A stretch of 10,151 nt of DNA. It comes from Clostridiales bacterium (GTDB lineage Bacteria; Bacillota; Clostridia; Christensenellales; UMGS416). The position numbers were made by a program, and so were the translations under genes. Positions 1-6,955 of the stretch are shown here, in pieces. The notes beneath the pieces were generated by a model, which worked only from the letters and a program-made list of their open reading frames with translations, did no database searches and was not told the origin of the DNA. Numbering within the stretch: the stretch's first letter is position 1; each line of letters begins with the position of its first letter. The stretch covers positions 1-10,151 of the forward strand of contig JAAYXU010000143.1 in NCBI GenBank assembly GCA_012515725.1. Direction: 5' to 3'.

Positions 1-14
1 GGAAGGTGGCATCA

Positions 15-1442
15 ATGGACAGGAATTACATGCACAGTATGATTCTCTCGGAATTCGCCGACGTGGTGGGGCAGGAGAATGTCCACACCAGTCAGGCCGA
101 GAAAATCGCCCATTCGGTGGACTACTACTGGGTTCCAAGGGTATGGGCCGACCGGGGCCGGCTGACGCATCAGCCCGACTTCATCGTCTACCCCGAGACA
201 ACGGAGCAGGTCGCGGCTATCGTCCGCATCGCGGGGTACTATAAAATGCCGCTCGTCACCTGGGGAGGCGGCGCGGGTTCACAGGGAGGGGCTCTTCCAA
301 CACAGGGGGGCATCATACTCGATACTAAGCGCATGAACAAGGTGCTCGAGGTTAACGAGATCGCCCACACGGTCACCGCGCAGACCGGTATCATTCATCA
401 GGATCTCGAGTGGGAGGTAAACCGTCACAATCTATCCACGATGCATTTCCCGGCCTCGATATCCTGCTCGACGCTGGGCGGTTTTCTTGCGCACCGCGGG
501 ACAGGCACTCTTTCCACGAAGTACGGCAAGATGGAGGACCTCATTATTTCGCTGGAGGCGGTTCTGCCCAATGGCGAGATCATCGAGACGCCCCCGGTGC
601 CGCGCCATTCGTCGGGTCCCGACCTCAACCAGCTGTTCGTGGGCTCCGAGGGCACGCTGGGCATTATGACGAAAGCCACGATCAAGCTGTTCCCGGTACC
701 CGAGGAGCGGCGCTTCCGCGCATTCATGTTCCGCAATAACCACGACGCGCTCGACGCGGGCCGCCGCATCATGGTCAATCGCCTGCAGCCCGCGGTCATC
801 CGGGTGTACGACGAAAACGAGACCGTCCACCAGATCAAAAAGGTGCTGGGCATCGACCGCACTGGAGCGTATCTCGTATACGGATTTGAGGGCTACAAGG
901 ATATCGTAGAGATTCAGGAGCGCATCGCCGCCGAGATATGTCTCGAGACGGCCACCGAGGATCTGGGGCCGCGCCTTGGCGAGAGCTGGTGGGAGAACCG
1001 CTACAAGTTCTACTATCCGCCTTATATCATGGATCTGCCGGAGGCGTTTGGCACGATGGACGTCGTCGCCACCTACGACAAGATCGAGAACGTATACTAC
1101 AAGATGAAGGAGCACGCCGAGAGCTTCCCGGGAACGCATTTCATCGCGCACTTCTCCCACTGGTACGACTGGGGCTGCATGATGTACGACCGATTCATCA
1201 TCCATCCCGACTACGTGCCCGCCGATCCCGACGAGGCCACCCGACTCTACAACAGGATCTGGAACGAGTGTATGCACATCGCTGTGGACAACGGCGCGCT
1301 GCTCAACGAGCACCACGGCATCGGCCTCAAGCTCACATACGCGATGCGTGAAATGTACGGCACGGGATTCAAGGTGCTTCAAACGATTAAAAAGTCACTC
1401 GACCCCGATGGCATTATGAACCCTGGTAAACTGGGACTGTGA
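15..1442 (+). CDS. FAD-binding oxidoreductase, GlcD/AGPS-like (VAO-type flavin fold)
   Basis: This looks like a flavin-dependent dehydrogenase that oxidises a hydroxyl group, probably of a 2-hydroxy acid or polyol, and passes electrons to the Fe-S protein encoded next. The 475-residue product has an FAD_binding_4 domain: a PETTEQV segment typical of the family start, the glycine-rich WGGGAGSQGG loop at residues 83-92, STLGG at 152-156 and GSEGTLG at 210-216. A C-terminal cap follows, with HHGIG at 433-437 and the usual family ending DPDGIMNPGKL. The paired histidines resemble alkyl-dihydroxyacetonephosphate synthase more than plain GlcD, but the Fe-S neighbour argues for a dehydrogenase. I chose ATG 15 because GGAAGG at 1-6 lies 8 nt upstream; an in-frame GTG at 6 would overlap that site. 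No signal peptide is seen, so it is probably cytosolic. The family is clear; the substrate is unknown. Confidence 0.85.
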   Translation: MDRNYMHSMILSEFADVVGQENVHTSQAEKIAHSVDYYWVPRVWADRGRLTHQPDFIVYPETTEQVAAIVRIAGYYKMPLVTWGGGAGSQGGALPTQGGIILDTKRMNKVLEVNEIAHTVTAQTGIIHQDLEWEVNRHNLSTMHFPASISCSTLGGFLAHRGTGTLSTKYGKMEDLIISLEAVLPNGEIIETPPVPRHSSGPDLNQLFVGSEGTLGIMTKATIKLFPVPEERRFRAFMFRNNHDALDAGRRIMVNRLQPAVIRVYDENETVHQIKKVLGIDRTGAYLVYGFEGYKDIVEIQERIAAEICLETATEDLGPRLGESWWENRYKFYYPPYIMDLPEAFGTMDVVATYDKIENVYYKMKEHAESFPGTHFIAHFSHWYDWGCMMYDRFIIHPDYVPADPDEATRLYNRIWNECMHIAVDNGALLNEHHGIGLKLTYAMREMYGTGFKVLQTIKKSLDPDGIMNPGKLGL

Positions 1443-1443
1443 A

Positions 1444-1449
1444 AGGCGG
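1444..1449 (+). promoter_or_regulatory. Ribosome binding site favouring the TTG start of the Fe-S protein
   Basis: AGGCGG lies 10 nt before TTG 1460 and would fall inside the coding region if GTG 1439 were used. The same AGGCGG sequence precedes the FGGY kinase ATG at 4400, so it appears to work as a Shine-Dalgarno variant here. The start choice remains moderately uncertain. Confidence 0.5.
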
Positions 1450-1459
1450 TGTAAATACA

Positions 1460-2539
1460 TTGAACATAAAAAAGGTTCAAAAGGATATTGATAGCTGCCG
1501 GTTCTGCTTCATGTGCCGGCATATATGCAGCATGGCCCGGGTTACGGGCAGTGAGGTCGTGAACCCGCGGTCCCGCGGACTCATGCTCTCCTATGTGCTT
1601 CGCGGTACGATTCCCTACAGCGCGGATCTTGAAGACACGGTATACAAGTGCTGCATGTGCGGCTGCTGCGCTGACTGGTGCGAGGGCGACTGGAATCCGC
1701 CCGCGTACGTACAGGAGGCCCGATTCGACATGGTCGAACGGGAACTGGCCCCCGCGCACATCACAGCGCTGCGCGACGCGCTTCTTAAAAACGGAATGAT
1801 TGCAGATCCGGGAGAGCCGGTTCTCGCGTCGGTGGAGAATAGCGACGCCAAGGCGCTGCTCTATAAGGGCGCGTATCCCGATGCGCAGATAGAGCGGTAT
1901 TTCACGCAGGCCGCCGCGCTAATGGATCGGGCGGGCATACAGTACGCCTATGTCGCGGGCGCACCGTCGGGATTCGCGCAGCTCTACCGGCTCGGATACC
2001 GCCAGGACGCGCAGCGCGTGGCCCGGCAGGTGCTGGATCTTGCTAAAGCCAAAGGCGTCCGGACCATCGCGACGCTGTCGGCGCTGGACGCATACATACT
2101 CGATCTGCTGGCTGACGAAATCGGCTGCAAGAACGACTTTAGTATCGTGCCTGTCGTGAAAATGCTGATGGACGCGGTGGAGGACGGCAGCATTAAAGTA
2201 AACGCCAAGGATCTGTCGGTCACCTACCATGACTCCGACATCATGGCCCGGTATCTTGCTATGACAGATAAGCCCCGCTCCGTACTCTCCCGGCTGGGCG
2301 CAAGCCTTACCGAGATGGAGTGGCACGGGAGCCGCGCCCGGACGACCGGCGGGCTGCTGCTGGCCGCGATGTATCCGGCAGAGTCAGCTGCGCTTGTGGC
2401 AAGGCGGGCCGCCGAAGCGTCGGAAACAGGCGCGCAGGCGCTGGTGACAGGCGATATCGAGGACGCGCTGCTGCTCACGGGAAAAACCGGGCAGGAAACA
2501 CTGACCCTCATCGACGTAATCGGGCGCGCCGCGCTGTAG
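1460..2539 (+). CDS. Fe-S electron-transfer protein, GlcF/HdrD-like, with cysteine-less CCG domains
   Basis: This is the likely electron-accepting partner of the FAD oxidase just upstream. Numbered from TTG 1460 (359 aa), there are two [4Fe-4S] motifs of the CxxCxxCxxxC type: C13/C16/C19/C23 and C64/C67/C70/C74. The remainder follows the layout of the two CCG domains of GlcF, LutA and HdrD: a GC-type start at 137, a CCG-like site followed by LYRLGYR near 169-181, a CxxC-like site near 208, YHD near 256-258, an ME motif near 285 and a GG near 297. Every expected cysteine in these sites is another residue (A138, P169, S170, A208, A211, D260, A293, R294, D332, D335). The reading frame is intact, so this looks like a folded, repurposed domain rather than decay. 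GTG 1439 is an alternative start that overlaps the upstream stop by four bases; TTG 1460 is preferred because of an AGGCGG site 10 nt upstream. Confidence 0.78.
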   Translation: MNIKKVQKDIDSCRFCFMCRHICSMARVTGSEVVNPRSRGLMLSYVLRGTIPYSADLEDTVYKCCMCGCCADWCEGDWNPPAYVQEARFDMVERELAPAHITALRDALLKNGMIADPGEPVLASVENSDAKALLYKGAYPDAQIERYFTQAAALMDRAGIQYAYVAGAPSGFAQLYRLGYRQDAQRVARQVLDLAKAKGVRTIATLSALDAYILDLLADEIGCKNDFSIVPVVKMLMDAVEDGSIKVNAKDLSVTYHDSDIMARYLAMTDKPRSVLSRLGASLTEMEWHGSRARTTGGLLLAAMYPAESAALVARRAAEASETGAQALVTGDIEDALLLTGKTGQETLTLIDVIGRAAL

Positions 2540-2562
2540 CGCGGGCAGGAGGAAAATACTAA

Positions 2563-3417
2563 ATGCCGCTCATGAAAACTGGCGCCATACTCAAGCTGGC
2601 CCGTGAAAACGGTTTTGGGGTGCTGGCGACCAATGTACTCAACTACGAAACAATTCTTTGCTCAATCCGGGCGGCCGAGGCCGAGCGGCTGCCCGTCATC
2701 ATCATGTACTACCCGGGTTACGAGTCGTTCATACCGGCTGAGGCGGTGGCGCTGCTGACCCGGTACGAGGCCGCGAAAACGTGGGTTCCGGTCGGGCTGC
2801 ATTTCGACCACAGCAAATCGGTGGAACAGGCGATGTGGGGGCTTCGCACCGGATACCTGTCGGTGATGATCGACGGCTCGGCGCATCCTCTTGAGGACAA
2901 TATGCGCGACACCGCCACGGTGGTACGGGCGGCGCGCGCGATGGACGTAGAGGTCGAGGCCGAGCTGGGCTTTGTCGGCCGGGGCCTCAATCCCGACGAC
3001 GTCAACAACCCCAACAAGTTCACTGTACCCGGCGAGGCAGAGCGATTCGTCCGGGAGACGGGCGTCGACTTTCTGGCCATCTCCTACGGAAACGCGCACG
3101 GGGACTACATCAGCACCCCGATGCTGGACTTCGCGCGGCTCAGCGAAATACGCGAGCGGGTAAATATTCCCCTCGTGCTGCACGGGAGCTCCCACATACC
3201 CGACGAACAGGTGCGCGAATCGGTGCGCCGTGGTATACTCAAGGTCAATGTGGCCACCGAATACTTTCAGACTTTTTATAAGGGCCTCTATGGCGTCATG
3301 AAGCGCGAGCAACCCGGAGATACCTACAAGTCGGCGGTAGAGGAGATACGCCAGGGTATGATCGAATTCATACAGGCCAAGATGCGGGTGCTCAACCCCG
3401 CAGGATTTAGTCTGTAA
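2563..3417 (+). CDS. Class II ketose-bisphosphate aldolase (tagatose-bisphosphate/IolJ-like)
   Basis: This is a zinc-dependent aldolase that should cleave a phosphorylated ketose or ketoacid, releasing dihydroxyacetone phosphate plus an aldehyde. At 284 residues it has the length of GatY/KbaY/IolJ enzymes. The catalytic Asp82 and zinc ligand His83 sit in HFDHS, the other zinc-ligand histidines are His178 (NAHGDY) and His206 (HGSSH), and MIDGS occurs at 101-105. The VEAELG segment (130-135) and the phosphate-binding loop KVNVATE (226-232) follow the family. NVATE resembles tagatose-type aldolases, whereas fructose-1,6-bisphosphate aldolases usually have NIDTD. His210 takes the place where glycine or aspartate is common (HGSSG, HGASD). 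An AGGAGG at 2547-2552, 10 nt before ATG 2563, sets the start. With a PfkB kinase next and IolB in the operon, an IolJ role (cleaving 2-deoxy-5-keto-gluconate 6-phosphate) is possible but unproven. Confidence 0.88.
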   Translation: MPLMKTGAILKLARENGFGVLATNVLNYETILCSIRAAEAERLPVIIMYYPGYESFIPAEAVALLTRYEAAKTWVPVGLHFDHSKSVEQAMWGLRTGYLSVMIDGSAHPLEDNMRDTATVVRAARAMDVEVEAELGFVGRGLNPDDVNNPNKFTVPGEAERFVRETGVDFLAISYGNAHGDYISTPMLDFARLSEIRERVNIPLVLHGSSHIPDEQVRESVRRGILKVNVATEYFQTFYKGLYGVMKREQPGDTYKSAVEEIRQGMIEFIQAKMRVLNPAGFSL

Positions 3418-3431
3418 AGGAGGAGAGCGCG

Positions 3432-4385
3432 ATGATCCGCGTAGATGTCGCCGGTATCGGCACCCCGTTTTTCGACTACAATATCGTCATAGACGAAATG
3501 CCCGTGCCCGACAGCAAGCAGGCGATCCGCTCATTCAGCCAGCAGGGCGGCAACAAAGTGCCCACGGCGCTCGTGGCTGTGGCCCGGCTGGGAGGCACTG
3601 CGGGCCTTATAGGGCAGGTGGGCGACGATTACCACGGCCGGTTCTGCCTCGACGACCTTGCCTATAACCGAGTCGACGCAAGCAGGATGAGAACAGTTGC
3701 GGGCGGCGCGACGCCGCTGTGCGTGTGTCTGTCGGATCTTAAAACTCGCGGGAGGACGTTCCTCGTCCGCAGGGAGCCGTTTGAACCGCTCACGCTGGGC
3801 GAGGAGGACCGCCGCTATATCAGTGCTGCGCGATATCTGCACCTAAGCTCCGCAGACGAGATACCGTGGCATGCGATAGAGTGGGCCCGGCAGGCGGGGG
3901 TGCGTGTCGCGTACGACGCCGACGGCTACCGGGACACGCTGCTCGCGCTCATCCCGAAGCTCGATGTGCTCATTATGTCGGAGTTCGTGTACGCGAAGCT
4001 CTTTAACGACGAGCAGTATGAGCGCAACTGCTTCGCGCTGACCAATCAGGGGCCTTCGGTCGTGTTCGTGACGCTGGGCGCGCGCGGAAGCGCGGGAGTG
4101 ATGGACGGACAGTTCGTACTGCAGCCGGCCTTCACGAACGTTGATATAATGGATACGACCGGCGCGGGCGACGTGTACCACGGCGCGTTTCTCTACGGAC
4201 TGCTGCAGGGATGGGACGGGCCGCGTATCGCCCGGTTCTCCTCGGCGGTCTCAGCCATCAAGTGCACCCGGGCAGGCGGCCGGGCGGGCATACCTACGCG
4301 GGCCATGGTGGACGAGTTCCTGGAGCGGGGCACGTTCGATTCGGCCGAGCTCGACGAACGGGTCCGCCACTACCGGCAATCGTGA
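3432..4385 (+). CDS. PfkB/ribokinase-family carbohydrate kinase
   Basis: This is an ATP-dependent sugar kinase, 317 residues, that probably makes the phosphorylated substrate for the preceding aldolase. The N-terminal signature contains a di-glycine (Gly39-Gly40) in QQGGNKVPTALVAVARLGG. The C-terminal signature DTTGAGD is at 241-247, with Asp247 the expected catalytic base and GAG the anion hole. YHGAFLYGLL follows, as expected. GGNKV is unusual: most members read GGNAAN or GGxxAN at this place, and Lys42 may contact an anionic substrate. The family includes 5-dehydro-2-deoxygluconokinase (IolC), tagatose-6-phosphate kinase, sulfofructose kinase and ribokinase; the sequence does not clearly select one. 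ATG 3432 is fixed by a strong AAGGAGGAG whose first base is the last base of the aldolase stop codon. Only 14 nt separate the two genes, implying translational coupling. Confidence 0.85.
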   Translation: MIRVDVAGIGTPFFDYNIVIDEMPVPDSKQAIRSFSQQGGNKVPTALVAVARLGGTAGLIGQVGDDYHGRFCLDDLAYNRVDASRMRTVAGGATPLCVCLSDLKTRGRTFLVRREPFEPLTLGEEDRRYISAARYLHLSSADEIPWHAIEWARQAGVRVAYDADGYRDTLLALIPKLDVLIMSEFVYAKLFNDEQYERNCFALTNQGPSVVFVTLGARGSAGVMDGQFVLQPAFTNVDIMDTTGAGDVYHGAFLYGLLQGWDGPRIARFSSAVSAIKCTRAGGRAGIPTRAMVDEFLERGTFDSAELDERVRHYRQS

Positions 4386-4399
4386 GAGGCGGTGCGGGA

Positions 4400-5914
4400 A
4401 TGGAGTATCTGCTGGGCATCGATATCGGCTCTGGCGGCGTCAAGGAAACGCTGCTGAGCGTGGAGGGAGAACCGGTCGCGTCGGCCACGGTCGAGTATCC
4501 GACCTATTATCCCGAGGTTTCGTGGACAGAGCAGGAGCCCGAGGACTGGTACCGCGCGGTGCGCGAAGGTCTCTTAAGCCTGCTGGGCAAGTCGGGAGTT
4601 CGGCCCTCGGATATCCGCGCGATCGCGGTGGACGCCGCAACCCATACGGCGGTGCTCATGGACCGCGATTGCCGGGTGCTGGATCGCGCGATACTTTGGA
4701 CCGACCAGCGCAGCGTTCGGGAAAGCGCCTGGCTGGACGAGCGGTATGGGGATATGCTTTTCAAGACCGCCTATCACCGGCCAGATACGCTCTGGACGCT
4801 TCCGCAGCTCCTATGGATACGCAATAACAAGCCCGATGTGTTCGAGCGCATCGGGCATATACTATTTGCCAAGGACTACATTCGCTGGCGGCTGACCGGG
4901 CGGATCTGCACCGATACGATCGACGCGGCGGGCTCGATGCTCTATGACGTGGCAAATGATCGCTGGAGTACGGAGCTGTGCGCGCTGGCGGGACTGGATC
5001 CGTCGGTTCTTCCCGAAGCGCTTCCACCATTTGCCGCAGCGGGAGAAGTGACGAGTGAAGCCGCGCGAGAGACCGGACTTGCCGAGGGGACGCTGGTGGC
5101 GGCCGGAGCGACCGACACCGTGATGGAGGTTTTCGGAACGGGCGCGGTGCGCGAGGGGCAGTCCACCGTAAAGCTTGCTACAGCCGGGCGCATCTGCGCT
5201 ATCACGCGGCAGCCCTATCCGCATCCCATGTTCGTCACGTACAGGCACGTGGTTCCTGGGCTGTGGTATCCCGGCTCGGCTACAAAGAGCTGCGCCGCGT
5301 CTATGCGCTGGTACCGTGACGTGTTCGGCGAGCTTGAGAAGCTCGAGGAAGCCCGTGGCGGACCGGACGCATACGAATCCATAAGCGCGGCGGCCGCGAC
5401 CATCGCGCCGGGCTGCGACGGGCTGTTTTTCCACCCGTACCTGCTGGGTGAGCTGACGCCGTACCGCAACCCGCGCCTGCGGGCAAGCTTCACGGGCATC
5501 AGCGCGGGCCACACGAAGGCGCATTTCAGCCGGGCCGTCATGGAGGGCGTCGCCTTTTCGCTGCGCGACTGTCTGAGCGTATTTACAGAGCAGGGTATCC
5601 TCGTGGGTAACGCGCGTCTCATCGGCGGGGCGTCCAAAAGCCCCGTCTGGCGGCAGATCACGGCCGACGTGCTGGGCATGGAGCTGCAGCTTCCCCGCTC
5701 CAACGATTCCTCTTTCGGGTCGGCCATGCTGGCCGGCGTATGTGCGGGCGTGTTCGCGGGCCCCGAGGAGGCCGTTGAGCGCTGCGTGCGTATCGATCGG
5801 ATCATAGAGCCTGATCCCCGCGCCCACGCGCTCTACGGGGAGCGTTTCGCTGAGTACAGGCAGATTGTGCAGGCGATGGAGCCGGTGTACTCGCGGCGGA
5901 ATTCTGGTCAATGA
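4400..5914 (+). CDS. FGGY-family carbohydrate kinase, xylulokinase-like
   Basis: This is a cytosolic sugar kinase of the FGGY family, 504 residues, the usual length. The first ATP-binding strand is GIDIGSGGVK (6-15), ILWTDQRS follows the xylulokinase/gluconokinase pattern, catalytic Asp239 sits in GATDTVMEVFG, and the C-terminal nucleotide-binding motif IGGASKSPVW begins at 408. The phosphate loop reads LATAG (259-263) rather than the GTSG of classical xylulokinase, so D-xylulose should not be assumed. An in-frame start exists further upstream at 4211, but it would lie inside the PfkB gene. ATG 4400, preceded by GAGAGGCGGTG, gives the proper family N-terminus. The gene begins 14 nt after the PfkB stop. 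Two kinases and an aldolase in one operon suggest either two successive phosphorylations before cleavage or two converging substrates. Confidence 0.87.
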   Translation: MEYLLGIDIGSGGVKETLLSVEGEPVASATVEYPTYYPEVSWTEQEPEDWYRAVREGLLSLLGKSGVRPSDIRAIAVDAATHTAVLMDRDCRVLDRAILWTDQRSVRESAWLDERYGDMLFKTAYHRPDTLWTLPQLLWIRNNKPDVFERIGHILFAKDYIRWRLTGRICTDTIDAAGSMLYDVANDRWSTELCALAGLDPSVLPEALPPFAAAGEVTSEAARETGLAEGTLVAAGATDTVMEVFGTGAVREGQSTVKLATAGRICAITRQPYPHPMFVTYRHVVPGLWYPGSATKSCAASMRWYRDVFGELEKLEEARGGPDAYESISAAAATIAPGCDGLFFHPYLLGELTPYRNPRLRASFTGISAGHTKAHFSRAVMEGVAFSLRDCLSVFTEQGILVGNARLIGGASKSPVWRQITADVLGMELQLPRSNDSSFGSAMLAGVCAGVFAGPEEAVERCVRIDRIIEPDPRAHALYGERFAEYRQIVQAMEPVYSRRNSGQ

Positions 5915-5935
5915 TTGCGCAATTTGCGCTGCAAT
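5914..5935 (+). repeat. Inverted repeat between the FGGY kinase and iolB
   Basis: GCGCAA (5917-5922), a single T, and TTGCGC (5924-5929) form a dyad. It is flanked by ATTGC at 5914 and GCAAT ending at 5935, which are also complementary. As RNA only a short GCGC stem with an AATTT loop would form. It fills the 36-nt gap just ahead of the iolB ribosome binding site. No T-tract follows, so it is not a terminator. Confidence 0.4.
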
Positions 5936-5945
5936 AAAGGAGGAA
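5936..5945 (+). promoter_or_regulatory. Ribosome binding site fixing the iolB start
   Basis: AAAGGAGGAA is close to the ideal Shine-Dalgarno sequence, with GGAGG 7 nt before ATG 5951. It rules out the in-frame TTG at 5915, which would add 12 residues not seen in IolB proteins. Confidence 0.85.
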
Positions 5946-5950
5946 CCACT

Positions 5951-6766
5951 ATGAATCTTTACAGGAAGTATGAGGGTCAGAGCGGTTACACGGCGATTGC
6001 CGGAGGCGACGGTTCCAGCCTGGGACTGCTGGAGCTGGGGTATCTGAAGCTTTCAAAGGATCAGACCTTTGAAATGAAGACAGGGGACAGCGAGCTTGTT
6101 ATCGTGATGATGACGGGCATCTGCGCGGTCCGGGGCGAGGGCTTCTCGTTTGGCTCGGTGGGAGGCCGCCGCGATGTGTTCGCCGGGCCCGCCCATTCGG
6201 TCTACATTCCGGTGGACACCGCTTTCGAGGTGACCTGCCTTGAGAACATGGAGGCCGCTTTCTGCTACGGAAAGGCCGATCGGAAGCTCACCGCGTTTGA
6301 GGTAAAGCCCTCCGACGTACCGGTCAAGGAGCTGGGGATACTAAACCTCAAGCGGGGCCTTCATAGTCTCATAGACGACCGGCTGGAGACATGCAGCCTG
6401 TGCATCGGCGAGGCCTACACATACCCGGGCAACTGGTCCAGCTATCCGCCCCACAAGCACGATGTTAGCGAGCTGCCTTTCGAGGCGGTAATGGAGGAAA
6501 TCTATTTCTTCAAGTTCAATCTTCCCTCGGGATTCGGGTTCCAGGCCGTATACACGGAGGACGGCTCGCTGGACGAGGTATACCGCGTCGGTGACAATAC
6601 CGCGGTCGAAGTGCCGCGCGGCTATCATCCGTTCGCCTGCGCGCCGGGCTACTCTAACTATATGCTCTACCTGATGGCCGGGGAGAAGCGCTCATTCTAT
6701 CGCCGCACGCAGCCCTGCCACCAGTGGATCGAGGCCGCCGAGCGGATGGTACGCTACAACCTGTAG
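5951..6766 (+). CDS. iolB: 5-deoxy-glucuronate isomerase, IolB family
   Basis: IolB converts 5-deoxy-D-glucuronate to 2-deoxy-5-keto-D-gluconate in myo-inositol catabolism. From ATG 5951 the product is 271 residues, matching the Bacillus enzyme length. The double cupin pattern is clear: GNWSSYPPHKHD with metal-ligand candidates His168 and His170, EEIYFFKFN with Glu182/Glu183, PSGFGFQ, LDEVYRVGDN, and VPRGYHP with His226, then LMAGEKR. Differences from my recollection of family consensus are Ala199 where FQRVYT usually has arginine, YMLYLMAG for YYLNVMAG, and QPCHQW for DPxHxW. These suggest a related but not necessarily identical substrate. It is the last gene of the operon, 36 nt after the FGGY kinase and ahead of the terminator at 6779. 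No inositol dehydrogenase, IolE or IolD is present in the window. Family confidence is high; exact substrate is less certain. Confidence 0.88.
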   Translation: MNLYRKYEGQSGYTAIAGGDGSSLGLLELGYLKLSKDQTFEMKTGDSELVIVMMTGICAVRGEGFSFGSVGGRRDVFAGPAHSVYIPVDTAFEVTCLENMEAAFCYGKADRKLTAFEVKPSDVPVKELGILNLKRGLHSLIDDRLETCSLCIGEAYTYPGNWSSYPPHKHDVSELPFEAVMEEIYFFKFNLPSGFGFQAVYTEDGSLDEVYRVGDNTAVEVPRGYHPFACAPGYSNYMLYLMAGEKRSFYRRTQPCHQWIEAAERMVRYNL

Positions 6767-6778
6767 ACGGCAACTGCC

Positions 6779-6815
6779 GAGCCGGGCGAAGGAGATTTCG
6801 CCCGGCTCTTTTTTT
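6779..6815 (+). terminator. Intrinsic terminator of the catabolic operon
   Basis: A perfect 12-bp stem (GAGCCGGGCGAA with TTCGCCCGGCTC) encloses the 6-nt loop GGAGAT and is followed by seven T residues. It begins 12 nt after the iolB stop and separates the operon from the araB unit. The loop happens to be Shine-Dalgarno-like, but no start codon lies at a suitable distance. Confidence 0.95.
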
Positions 6816-6895
6816 GCATGCGTCTGCATTCATCATCCCGCGTACCATCTGGTTCATATATAATATTTTTACATGCAAAGTAACAACTTTTTGTG

Positions 6896-6925
6896 TTGCT
6901 CCCGACTTCTGCTCTGTTGTATGAT
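6896..6925 (+). promoter_or_regulatory. Putative sigma-A-type promoter of araB
   Basis: TTGCTC (6896-6901) and TATGAT (6920-6925) are separated by 18 bp, with the start site expected near 6932, about 25 nt before araB. The surrounding 6850-6900 stretch is markedly A+T-richer than the coding DNA, as expected for a promoter region. No convincing AraR or catabolite-repression operator was seen. Confidence 0.5.
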
Positions 6926-6955
6926 AGAACCATCAATAACCAGGGAGGGTTTTTT

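Noticed and set aside
432..1382. Long antisense open frame of 316 codons opposite the FAD oxidase
   Set aside because: It has low-complexity V/H/R-rich composition, no recognisable family or proper ribosome binding site, and lies opposite a clear gene; such frames are common in GC-rich DNA.
4211..4399. Upstream extension of the FGGY kinase by 63 codons
   Set aside because: It would overlap the end of the PfkB gene, is not kinase-like, and the family N-terminus begins at ATG 4400.
4862..5911. Antisense open frame of 349 codons opposite the FGGY kinase
   Set aside because: The sense frame has all FGGY motifs; the antisense product is arginine- and histidine-rich without family features.
6859..6864. 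Perfect TATAAT between terminator and araB
   Set aside because: No acceptable -35 lies 16-18 bp upstream; the promoter at 6896-6925 is better placed for araB.
6868..6873. TTTACA as a -35 box for araB
   Set aside because: At 17-18 bp downstream the sequence is TTGTGT or TGTGTT, which is a poor -10.
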